Below, in pieces: positions 33,055 through 40,477 of a stretch of 43,681 nucleotides of DNA (within the stretch, counting starts at the first letter, position 1; each line of letters begins with the position of its first letter). The notes under the pieces are model-generated. The model was not told where the DNA came from. It saw only the letters and a program-made list of their open reading frames with translations, and searched no databases. Location: the NCBI GenBank assembly GCA_030614005.1, contig JAUWKS010000026.1, positions 1 to 43,681 of the forward strand. The letters run 5' to 3'. This DNA is from Candidatus Heimdallarchaeota archaeon. Its GTDB lineage: Archaea > Asgardarchaeota > Heimdallarchaeia > JABLTI01. Made by a program: the position numbers and the translations under genes.

Positions 33055-34308
33055 TTAGTTAAAATTTATATGCTTTTGCGAAAAATAAGAAAGAATTTTG
33101 TCTTTTAATTTTGGATTAAAGTCTTCGATTATTTTCAAAATGAATTGAATTTCTCCTTCCCCAATGTTCTCAAGGACAAGATCAATTTCTGATGGTTTTA
33201 TTTCTTCACCATGGAAAATTTCTCTTATTTGGTTTGTTTTTTCCAGTAACGAATTGATTTGTGTTTTAATAATTTGTTTAGATTCATCAAAATCTAAATC
33301 TTTGATTTCATTCAAAAGGTTAACACAAAAACTGTTGGTCTCCCCACCAAAAACTTTGCCTTGATAAAAATCGATTACAATTTTACTTGTTATGGGAAAA
33401 TTGTTAAGAAATTCTGTAAAATCCACCTCTGAATACTCTAATGAACTTTCCATACGATCTCTTTCATCAGTGGTTAGAGTACTATAGATTGATTCTTCCC
33501 GAAGGCCTAAAATATGCAAAGTAATTTTATTTTCAGTTTTTGAGTACAGTACTTCTGCGTCTGCCATTGGAATCATCATTGGATCATTGTATATTCTCTT
33601 GTGTGGAAGAAATTCTCTCAAAGTATACATTGTCATAATTATTTCATCATGTCTTCCAACAATTAAGATACGTTCGTTTAATAACAAAGTATTGATAATC
33701 CGATCTAAACTTGCTGACATTTTCTGAAATAGAAAGTCAAAGCTCCCAATAAATTGATCACCATTTGTTTCAGTGATGAATACTGATTTTCCAGATGATT
33801 CTTCATCAGAAATTCTTTGTTTGATTAAATCAAGAGAACCTGTTGTATCTGAATATTCAACTTGAAGTTCTTCTATGTTCATCAAATTTTCTAATTTTTT
33901 CTTGATATTCCTATCAAGCTTGCTTGAGGGATCTCCAACTTTAACAATTTCTTTTGCCAAATGTATAACATTAGCTGAAATTTCAGGTATTGATTTGTAA
34001 AAAAACATTTGTTCTGTTTGCTCAACTAATAACACAATTCCAAAAGCTCGATTCCCACCTCTGGCATTTTTGTCCTCAATATAAAAATAAGTAGAATAAG
34101 CAATATACTCTTCATCAGGGAAAGGAATTATTGAACTAAAGAAATCTTCTTGGGAAATTTCAGATTTTGCGACAAGGGAGAGAGTGCTTAAATGCGATTT
34201 CATAGCAATTTTTTTTTGAAATGCTTCATTAATATCTTTAGAATATATGCAACAAGGACCTATACGATCATCAAATCGGACAAAGCATATTCCTCTCTTA
34301 TTATTCAA
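33055..34308 (-). CDS. Longin protein with DENN-like central region
   Basis: A 417-residue soluble protein. Residues 5-125 are longin-like: RGICFVRFDDRIGPCCIYS, a helix with KKIAMKSHLSTLS, then IIPFPDEEYIAYSTYFYIED, NARGGNRAFGIVLLV and a helix. The same landmarks recur in the protein at 38611 (DDKIG, KKIVMK, IIPFQDEDI, NVRGGKQ). A linker of about 60 residues leads to residues 185-270, where LLLNERILIVGRHDEIIM...LPHKRIYNDPMMIP resembles the central strand-helix-strand of DENN domains (in eukaryotes, LLLERRVLFVS... then PF.WQH.YIPVLP). Longin plus cDENN is the layout of eukaryotic Rab GEFs and of the FLCN/Nprl group. That relation is my inference from pattern. The final third is helical. It lies amid receivers and a GTPase gene. 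Confidence 0.55.
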   Translation of the reverse strand: MNNKRGICFVRFDDRIGPCCIYSKDINEAFQKKIAMKSHLSTLSLVAKSEISQEDFFSSIIPFPDEEYIAYSTYFYIEDKNARGGNRAFGIVLLVEQTEQMFFYKSIPEISANVIHLAKEIVKVGDPSSKLDRNIKKKLENLMNIEELQVEYSDTTGSLDLIKQRISDEESSGKSVFITETNGDQFIGSFDFLFQKMSASLDRIINTLLLNERILIVGRHDEIIMTMYTLREFLPHKRIYNDPMMIPMADAEVLYSKTENKITLHILGLREESIYSTLTTDERDRMESSLEYSEVDFTEFLNNFPITSKIVIDFYQGKVFGGETNSFCVNLLNEIKDLDFDESKQIIKTQINSLLEKTNQIREIFHGEEIKPSEIDLVLENIGEGEIQFILKIIEDFNPKLKDKILSYFSQKHINFN

Positions 34309-34509
34309 TGTAATACTATCCAGATTTATTTGTATAATTCTTTAACTTGATTTCATGAATTTCAATCATATAATGTGTCTTATTCTTTCATACAGCATTT
34401 CGAATGTTTAAGTTATCCAGTACAAATATAATGTGTTCATTATTATTGTAGTATTTCAATGTAACACTTAGGGCAAATAAATGAAAGAAAATAAAAAATT
34501 GATTTTAAA

Positions 34510-34857
34510 TTATGCTTGACAATAATCTTTGATTTTGTTGAGAAGTTCTTTATTTCTAATAGGTTTAGTTAAAACTTCCTTTGCTCCAGCTTTGAGTATT
34601 TCACTTGCACGTGAAGAATATGCTGTAATGGCAATGATAACTGTTTTTGGATCAATTATTAATATCTCTTTTGTAGCGGTTATTCCATCCATCTCAGGCA
34701 TTAAAATATCCATTAGAATAATGTTTGGTTGTTTTTCTTTAAAAACTTTAATTGCTTCAATTCCATTTTTTGCTTCGAAGATTTGATATTCTTTTAAGAT
34801 TAATTTAAAAATAGATCTCAATTTTTCATTATCATCCACAATTAAAACTTTAAGCAT
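34510..34857 (-). CDS. Stand-alone CheY-like response regulator
   Basis: A 115-residue receiver with Asp8-Asp9, phospho-acceptor Asp50 in NIILMDILMPEMDG, Thr78 in IAITAYSS and Lys98 in LTKPI: fully canonical and probably active. No output domain. It is transcribed away from the GTPase gene at 34997, sharing a 139-bp promoter region with it, which suggests joint control. ATG start (34857); no Shine-Dalgarno site obvious. Confidence 0.92.
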   Translation of the reverse strand: MLKVLIVDDNEKLRSIFKLILKEYQIFEAKNGIEAIKVFKEKQPNIILMDILMPEMDGITATKEILIIDPKTVIIAITAYSSRASEILKAGAKEVLTKPIRNKELLNKIKDYCQA

Positions 34858-34996
34858 ATATAATCACATTGTAAATTAAAAGGAAAATTTTATTCAAATA
34901 TCTTTTGGAACGGGTAAAAAATATTTTTTTGCCCCAAGGATTTATCTTTTAAATACAGTTATTAATTATTATGTTATTAATAATTGAGTGATTACA

Positions 34997-35926
34997 ATGA
35001 AAAGAAAACCAATCGGCTGGCTCTCAAAAGGTCGTTCTGTTGTGCTAATGGGTCTAGATTATGCTGGAAAAACAACTTTAGTTGATCAATGGACCAAAGG
35101 AGTTATTGAAAAAACAACGACAACTATTGGCCTTGATATAGAGCACGTTGAAATTCGAGGAGAGAAATTTAATATGATCGATCTTGGAGGTCAACAGCCA
35201 TTTAGAATTACTATTTGGAAAACTTATGCTCAAATGGCCCAAGGAGTAATCTTTGTCTTTGATATTACAGATAAATTAAGAGTACAAGAGGCCGTTGAAT
35301 GGTTTTGGAAAGTAGTTGAATGGTTGAGAGAAGATGCACCGATTATTTTCTGCGCAAACAAAATTGATTTAAGAGATAAAAAGAAAGAATCTGCGATGTC
35401 ACTCGAAGAAATCATTAACAACTTCAACTTAGAGAAATTCAGTCAAGATAAATATGTTCAACATTCATTCAGAATTTTTGAAATATCTGCAAAGACAGGT
35501 GAGAATGTTGAAGAATCAATGGAATGGTTATTTGGTAAAGTAATAGGTTCTAAAGAGAAATCTAAAATTAAAGGTGTATTAATTTACTCTAGTGAAAAAA
35601 AATCAACTATATTGGAAATACCTTTCGTAGATGAAGTTAAAGACTTCAGTAAACAGAAAAATATTGCTGAAATAATAGACTATAATAGTAAATTACTCAA
35701 TAAAAGTCAATCAACAATGCAATATTATGAACAAGATGATATGGATGTTTATGTTTTCGCTCAAGGAGGCTTCCTCTGTATCATTATTACTGAAAAAGAA
35801 GCTGAATATAATTCTGTTAGAATTACCGGACAGAGTATTCTCAATGTGGTTTCTGTCTTGGACAGTGAAGGAGAATTAAAAATAGATCAACTAAAATGGG
35901 TAATCAAAGAAAGTTTTGGAGCATAG
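34997..35926 (+). CDS. Arf/Rag-like small GTPase with extra C-terminal domain
   Basis: A 309-residue protein. Residues 13-182 are an Arf-type G domain: G1 GLDYAGKTT (19-27), Thr-rich switch I (KTTTTIGLD), G3 DLGGQQPFR (62-70), G4 NKID (121-124), G5 EISAKTG. Residues about 190-309 add a domain with strand-helix alternation (KGVLIYSS ... ATTILEIPF-like strand ... DVYVFAQGGFLCIIITEKE, then helices) that looks like a roadblock/longin-type alpha/beta fold, as in Rag GTPases; the sequence alone does not settle which. There is no amphipathic N-terminal helix. The frame opens at GTG 34988, but GAGTGA just before favours the ATG at 34997. A TTTTAAATA TATA box lies at 34947. The stop is TAG. Confidence 0.88.
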   Translation: MKRKPIGWLSKGRSVVLMGLDYAGKTTLVDQWTKGVIEKTTTTIGLDIEHVEIRGEKFNMIDLGGQQPFRITIWKTYAQMAQGVIFVFDITDKLRVQEAVEWFWKVVEWLREDAPIIFCANKIDLRDKKKESAMSLEEIINNFNLEKFSQDKYVQHSFRIFEISAKTGENVEESMEWLFGKVIGSKEKSKIKGVLIYSSEKKSTILEIPFVDEVKDFSKQKNIAEIIDYNSKLLNKSQSTMQYYEQDDMDVYVFAQGGFLCIIITEKEAEYNSVRITGQSILNVVSVLDSEGELKIDQLKWVIKESFGA

Positions 35927-35964
35927 TGTAAATTATTTTTCTATTGCTTCAATTCCAACAATTT

Positions 35965-37074
35965 TTAATAAGATGGCAATACAATAACCATCTTTGTTAT
36001 TGTTTCATTTTTTATTTTTGAATCTTCTAGAAAAATTCGACCATTGAAATTATCAACTAAACTTTTCACTAAAAAGAATCCAAACCCATATTGTTGGTGA
36101 GTTGTATCAACAATCGAATTATCATCATCAGACATTGCACTATTTAAAGATGAACGTATATCAACTTCTATAGAGAGGATGTTGTTGCCTTCGGGATTTT
36201 CTAGTATCTCCGATTCTCGAATGAGAACTTCGATGCTCTTACATAAATCTGACATTGGCAAGCTCAATGAATAAAACACTTCAGTAAAAAGCATTACTAG
36301 CTCATCATAAACTGCTCTAACAAAATATTTCCCTGGTATTAGTTTTTTAGGAATCACCAGTTTACAGCTAGGGTTCTTACTTTTTATATCATTAATAATT
36401 TCAGATATTACTTCAACAATATCAATTTTTTTGAAATTAGCCGGTTGAGTCTCTCCTAGAGAGAGCAGATTATTGAATCGTTCAATCAATCGGGTATTAT
36501 TAAAGAATAAATCATTTAAAATTTTCAAACTCTTCTCTTGAGAATCAGAAAGTTCAGATGATTGAAGTAAATCTATTACAATATTTAATACTTCAGTATA
36601 ATTCTCATAATCGTTACTAAGTATAGTAAGTAAAAATTCAATTTGATTATATGATTCGAATAAATCATCCAGTGTTCTCTGTGTTTCTAATTGAGTTTTA
36701 TTTCGATTCAGTATGTCATCTAATAGCACAGCTAACCTAGTTTCATCTACAGGCTTTTCTAAGAATCCTGTTGCTGCATTTGTACTAGTTACCTGTTTAA
36801 GAATATCATAGTCAGTAAAATCAATCATAGCTATTCGTTCGGTTTCTGGTGAAAGAATCTTTATTTTCTCTAAAATTTCAATCCCGGAAACATCCTGTAA
36901 TACAGGATTAATAAGAGCTAGTTGAGGTCGATTTTTCTTAATAAGATTCAAAGCTATCTTACCATTTGGAGCGAGAATAATATCAAATCCTTTTTTTGAC
37001 AATAAATTTCGCAATAAATCTCGATTTTTCTCATTATCATCAATAATGAGAATTTGTATTTGATTATTCAACAC
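35965..37074 (-). CDS. Receiver-histidine kinase-like protein with both phospho-sites lost
   Basis: A 369-residue protein. Residues 6-125 are a receiver with Asp12-Asp13 and Lys107 (FLEKP), but the acceptor position is Asn56 (LALINPVLQD), so it cannot be phosphorylated normally. Residues about 140-215 resemble the paired helices of a histidine kinase; the H-box, which in archaeal kinases reads like LRHDLRN, is here LSNDYEN, with Asn153 in place of the His. The last 150 residues are an HATPase-like domain: the N-box region is changed (LFTEVFYSL, no Asn), while the G2-type box YGFGFFLVKSLVDNFNG is kept. It is best read as a pseudokinase/pseudoreceiver that acts by binding. It converges with the GTPase gene (38 nt between stops). 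Confidence 0.75.
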   Translation of the reverse strand: MLNNQIQILIIDDNEKNRDLLRNLLSKKGFDIILAPNGKIALNLIKKNRPQLALINPVLQDVSGIEILEKIKILSPETERIAMIDFTDYDILKQVTSTNAATGFLEKPVDETRLAVLLDDILNRNKTQLETQRTLDDLFESYNQIEFLLTILSNDYENYTEVLNIVIDLLQSSELSDSQEKSLKILNDLFFNNTRLIERFNNLLSLGETQPANFKKIDIVEVISEIINDIKSKNPSCKLVIPKKLIPGKYFVRAVYDELVMLFTEVFYSLSLPMSDLCKSIEVLIRESEILENPEGNNILSIEVDIRSSLNSAMSDDDNSIVDTTHQQYGFGFFLVKSLVDNFNGRIFLEDSKIKNETITKMVIVLPSY

Positions 37075-37230
37075 TTAATCCTTCCACAGATAGTAATTAA
37101 CGAATTTTAAGATAAATTAGTTTTGTTTTCTGCAAATTGTAATAATGCATAAAAAAATAGAGCTTCAAACAGTATTTATAAGTTGTTGATATTATCGCTT
37201 AGAAAAAAATAGTTGACTTGAATAGGGGAT

Positions 37231-37896
37231 TTATTTTTCTTGCCAACAGGTTTCATAAGGTGTTCTTCGTATTGAATCTGCTAAGGTTTTCTCACTTTTA
37301 AAATAGGCAGAGACCAATGATTTGTATAAAAGCACAGCTTTGATTTTTTCTTCTATGCACGCTGAGATGTCGATTTTTATGGGTTTTAATGAAGACTCTT
37401 TGATGAGTGTAGATTCAGGATGAAAATTGGGAAAGTCCTCATAGTAATATATTTCAACATCTGTTGCTGTTAATCCAGTGACTGCTTTTTTTACTAAAAG
37501 ATGATCTATCTGATTCCTTTGAGCAAAAGGACAATATAATTCAGATATATCTTCTTCAATAATTAATTTAGCTATATCTGTTCGTAATTCTTCAACTAGT
37601 TTCTCTTCAATGGAATTTAATTTTTTATCAAATAAGTTCTCGATTTTTCTCCCACGTAGAAATGCTGATTTATATTTGCGATAAATAATTTTGATATTAA
37701 ATAACCGTTCAAAAGATTCTTCCTCTTGAAGCTTCTTTCTGTATTTCCTCACAATTTTCATTCTAAAACGATAGAATTTACTTCTGGGAGGAAAGAGGGT
37801 TACAATAATTGAATCTTCTTTATTCTGAGCAATAAATCCACTACAAGACCAAGCAATATCCCCATAGTGCGGTTCTAAGAATAATTTGTTTGACAT
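37231..37896 (-). CDS. PIG-L/LmbE-like deacetylase-family protein
   Basis: A 221-residue protein of the PIG-L family (N-acetylglucosaminyl deacetylases, mycothiol and bacillithiol enzymes). The N-terminal metal motif, normally P-H-P-D-D, is EPHYGDIAWSCSG, and a second motif CPFAQRNQIDHLLVKKAV supplies the family's H-x-x-DH-type ligands. His10 and Asp13 correspond to the zinc ligands of MshB, but the general base Asp15 of MshB aligns with Gly12. Either a different residue takes over catalysis or the protein is no longer a deacetylase. A long basic helix (KFYRFRMKIVRKYRKK) follows the first strand. ATG start; neighbours give no substrate. Confidence 0.75.
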   Translation of the reverse strand: MSNKLFLEPHYGDIAWSCSGFIAQNKEDSIIVTLFPPRSKFYRFRMKIVRKYRKKLQEEESFERLFNIKIIYRKYKSAFLRGRKIENLFDKKLNSIEEKLVEELRTDIAKLIIEEDISELYCPFAQRNQIDHLLVKKAVTGLTATDVEIYYYEDFPNFHPESTLIKESSLKPIKIDISACIEEKIKAVLLYKSLVSAYFKSEKTLADSIRRTPYETCWQEK

Positions 37897-37973
37897 TTCA
37901 GCATCTCTATTGATAGTATAATAGAATAAAATTTACCTTGGTTTAAATATGTAAAGCTTTTCATTCAAGACTT

Positions 37974-38387
37974 TTATTTATTTTTCTCAATAGTTTCAAT
38001 ATGAATTATTACTAAAGAAGAAGCATCTTTCTTTCTTTTTTCTCTACCAATTAATCCGATTGTCACATCATTGCCAATTTCATTATCAGAAGGAGATTGA
38101 TCTTCAAAATCTGTTGGTGAAACATAATTATGCATGTCCTCGTAAACATAATTTACAACCCATCCTGGATCATTGTCCAGATGCTCAACTGAAAAATCAC
38201 CTAAATTGGTTCCAGGGGCAACAGGACCCCATTTTTCCATAAGACTTTTTGCTTCCTTTTCTATATTTTCAATTTCCTCATGAAAAATGATTATCGTGCC
38301 ATTCTCAAATAGAACCCACTTGCCTTTTTTAAGAACGATAAGTTTCCTCCATTGTTCAATTAGAGGATTTTTATTTGTTGTGGACAT
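37974..38387 (-). CDS. Hypothetical protein, 137 aa
   Basis: I do not recognise this protein. It begins STTNKNPLIEQWRKLI, continues with a likely beta hairpin (KGKWVLFENGTIIIF), then a helix and WGPVAPGTNLGDFSVEHLD plus GWVVNYVYEDMHNYV, and ends in a charged tail. No membrane segment or metal site. The open frame extends 29 codons further upstream, but GAGG (38398-38395) lies 7 nt before the ATG at 38387, and the extra codons give a non-homogeneous hydrophobic stretch, so the shorter form is more likely. It is divergent from the longin-V4R pair, and the two share the AT-rich region 38388-38610. Confidence 0.6.
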   Translation of the reverse strand: MSTTNKNPLIEQWRKLIVLKKGKWVLFENGTIIIFHEEIENIEKEAKSLMEKWGPVAPGTNLGDFSVEHLDNDPGWVVNYVYEDMHNYVSPTDFEDQSPSDNEIGNDVTIGLIGREKRKKDASSLVIIHIETIEKNK

Positions 38388-38595
38388 CATAATTCCTCGA
38401 CATGTAACGTCAATTTCATTTGTATTATTAAAATATCTATTTAGACATTTTAACAATAATATACTAATAAGCATTATACTGCAATATGGAAAAAATAGTA
38501 CAAAAAAATTGAATTTTAAATTAATTTAGCCAACAAAAAAAATATTGGTTAATACAAAAAACTAATTAGCACCAAACTAGAGATAGGTACATATT

Positions 38596-38606
38596 AGGAG
38601 GGGTGA
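38596..38606 (+). promoter_or_regulatory. Strong Shine-Dalgarno site before an ATA start
   Basis: AGGAGGGGTGA at 38596-38606 is the best ribosome-binding sequence in the window. The nearby GTG (38603) runs into a stop after two codons. The next codon in the frame of the downstream protein is ATA at 38611, four bases behind the site and about nine behind the GGAGG core. Confidence 0.6.
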
Positions 38607-38610
38607 AAAC

Positions 38611-39333
38611 ATAATCGGCATCTGTATCGGCACAATAGATGATAAAATAGGTGCAATTTCAATTTATCATAATGGAATTTCTCCAGAATTAGCTAAAAAA
38701 ATAGTAATGAAAACGATGGTAAGTGCTTTATCATTTTTCAAATCTAAAAATAATCATCAGAATGCTAGTGAAGCAATAATTCCATTTCAAGATGAAGATA
38801 TAATCACATTTTCTTACTTCTTTTCAAAGGATAATCCAAATGTTCGGGGAGGAAAACAAAACTATTCCATAACAGCTATTTTTAAGGAAAAAGATCGATT
38901 GAGAGTTTATGATGAAGCAAATAATCTTTCTGATTTATTGAAAAAAATAGGTCGTTTAATTGAAATTCATGTAGCAGAACATAATATTATACCACTAGAG
39001 TTTATTGAAATTTGTGAAAGACTGTTAGCAGAATGTTCTAAATTTGATATCGATAAAGTAAATCATGAATATGTTACTTTCTATGCAACTTGTCCAATTT
39101 GTTCACACAAAGATAAAGTGAAATTAAAACAAAAAATAGAAGAATTGAAAATAGTTGAATATACAATTTACAGAAATGATTTGTGTTCTCATCAGTTCAG
39201 TGTATATGTAAATTCTAAATTTGAAATATTAGGTTATAAAGAACCTAAAATTGATATCCTAAAGCTAAAAGAATTAATCTGGAAAATTAAAACTCCATAT
39301 GATTCTTTATTGGAGGGTAAAATAGCTGAATAA
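38611..39333 (+). CDS. Longin-domain protein with C-terminal zinc motif, ATA start
   Basis: A 240-residue protein. A gene caller would begin at the ATG 38707, but the 32 codons before it read IIGICIGTIDDKIGAISIYHN and on to KKIVMK, matching the longin start of the protein at 33055 (CFVRFDDRIGPCCIYS ... KKIAMK). Between the TAG at 38584 and ATG 38707 there is no ATG, GTG, TTG or CTG in frame, so initiation at ATA (38611), behind AGGAGGGGTGA, is the simplest reading. After the longin part (IIPFQDEDIITFSYFF, NPNVRGGKQ) a zinc-binding segment follows: CPICSHKDKV ... LCSHQFSVYVNSKFEILGY, a motif common in Asgard GTPase-associated proteins. Its end overlaps the V4R gene by 8 nt, so the two are translationally coupled. 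Confidence 0.65.
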   Translation: MIGICIGTIDDKIGAISIYHNGISPELAKKIVMKTMVSALSFFKSKNNHQNASEAIIPFQDEDIITFSYFFSKDNPNVRGGKQNYSITAIFKEKDRLRVYDEANNLSDLLKKIGRLIEIHVAEHNIIPLEFIEICERLLAECSKFDIDKVNHEYVTFYATCPICSHKDKVKLKQKIEELKIVEYTIYRNDLCSHQFSVYVNSKFEILGYKEPKIDILKLKELIWKIKTPYDSLLEGKIAE

Positions 39334-40060
39334 AAAATCTGAAAATAGGAAAAAAGGCAAAAGATTTTTCGAAAATGAATTTGATGATTTTTTAGTGACC
39401 GTAGATGTTCCCGAAAATTTTCGGGATGAGTTTATAATTGCAGAAAAGAAGGTTGCAAATCATTTTGATTCTATAAATTGGGAACCAAAAAACGGTCGTA
39501 TTTTAATTGGTGGAGAAAGATATATTCTAGTTAGAGCATCCTCAATGAGAATGGGAATTACTGAAACATTAGCTTCTATTCTTGATTTAGACGGTGGAAT
39601 GAATAACCCTTATGCAATAAAATTAACCTATCATTTTGGTAAATCTTTAGGTAGACTAGATGCAAGTAAATTTCATTTGTCTATGGGTTTGGATGATCCG
39701 TTGGAAAAATTATCTACTGGTCCAGTTCATTTTGCATTTACGGGATGGGCAAAAGTAAATATTAAACCAGAATCAAACCCTACCCCCGATGAGAATTACT
39801 TTCTCTTATATACACATCCTCAATCATTTGAAGCTGACACATATATTCTTTCTAAAGGTAGCAATTCAATTCTACCAACCTGTATTTTGAATGCAGGTTA
39901 TTCAGCAGGATGGTGTAGTGAAAGTTTTGGCATTGATCTTTGTGCTAGAGAGATCACTTGTAGAGCAAAAGGAGATAAAGAATGTTTATTCATTATGGCT
40001 CCTCTCGATAAAATCGAAGATAAAATCAAAGAATATTTAGAGAAAATGAATCAAGAATAA
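39326..40060 (+). CDS. V4R/Bet3-fold protein, CTG start
   Basis: A 244-residue protein with an N-terminal region like the XylR sensory domain and a C-terminal V4R (4-vinyl reductase) domain: ILNAGYSAGWCSESFGIDL, CAREITCRAKGDKECLFIM, with the Cys set of the family, which often binds metal or small hydrophobic molecules. V4R shares its fold with the Bet3 family of TRAPP subunits. The first usual start is GTG 39395, without a ribosome-binding site. The frame extends upstream to CTG 39326, which lies 8 nt behind GGAGGG (39312-39317) and within the end of the longin gene; the extra residues (NKKSENRKKGKRFFENE) form a basic leader. I take CTG as start. With the longin gene it forms a two-gene operon. 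Confidence 0.75.
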   Translation: MNKKSENRKKGKRFFENEFDDFLVTVDVPENFRDEFIIAEKKVANHFDSINWEPKNGRILIGGERYILVRASSMRMGITETLASILDLDGGMNNPYAIKLTYHFGKSLGRLDASKFHLSMGLDDPLEKLSTGPVHFAFTGWAKVNIKPESNPTPDENYFLLYTHPQSFEADTYILSKGSNSILPTCILNAGYSAGWCSESFGIDLCAREITCRAKGDKECLFIMAPLDKIEDKIKEYLEKMNQE

Positions 40061-40080
40061 TCTTATACTCAATTTCTTCT

Positions 40081-40401
40081 CTATTTATAATCTTCACGAA
40101 CAGGATAGAAAACATCGATTAGTTTGCTATCTGTTATGGCTTTTCCGGAATGCAGTACATTCGATGGAACAATAATTGCTGTGCCTGGTTGAACAGTTTT
40201 TGTTTTACCATTCATTGTGAATTCAAAAGTTCCTTCAAGTAGATTAACAATTTGTTCATGTGGATGCTTGTGTTCTGGAAGAGAACTTCCAGCAGTAATT
40301 CTCCAATAAGCTAAGGTAATATTATCTGAATGAACAAATTTACCAAAAATCCCGGGAACTACTTCTTTTTCTTCAATTTGGTTTAGATCAATATGTGACA
40401 T
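40081..40401 (-). CDS. Small cupin-domain protein
   Basis: A 106-residue single-domain cupin. Motif 1 is GSSLPEHKHPHEQIVNLLEG with metal ligands His44, His46 and, at the usual Glu position, Glu49/Gln50; motif 2 is PGTAIIVPSNVLHSG with His82. Such proteins bind a metal and act as small isomerases, dioxygenases or binding proteins; no partner suggests which. The frame opens 14 codons earlier, but a TATA box (TTTAAATA, minus strand, 40431-40424) is centred 26 nt before the ATG at 40401, so the message is probably leaderless and starts at that ATG. It converges with the V4R gene. Confidence 0.82.
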   Translation of the reverse strand: MSHIDLNQIEEKEVVPGIFGKFVHSDNITLAYWRITAGSSLPEHKHPHEQIVNLLEGTFEFTMNGKTKTVQPGTAIIVPSNVLHSGKAITDSKLIDVFYPVREDYK

Positions 40402-40423
40402 AGATAAATTGTACATACTTTCA

Positions 40424-40431
40424 TATTTAAA
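40424..40431 (-). promoter_or_regulatory. TATA box of the cupin gene
   Basis: Minus-strand TTTAAATA centred about 26 nt before ATG 40401. The distance equals the normal archaeal TATA-to-start spacing, implying a leaderless transcript and excluding the upstream ATG at 40443, which lies ahead of the box. Confidence 0.45.
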
Positions 40432-40477
40432 ATTGATATGCATTGAATTATAGCGAAATCAGGAAAGGAAAAATATA

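Noticed and set aside
34959..34983. Inverted repeat TTATTAAT-9-ATTAATAA before the GTPase gene
   Set aside because: Made only of A and T in a very AT-rich promoter, so chance is a sufficient explanation.
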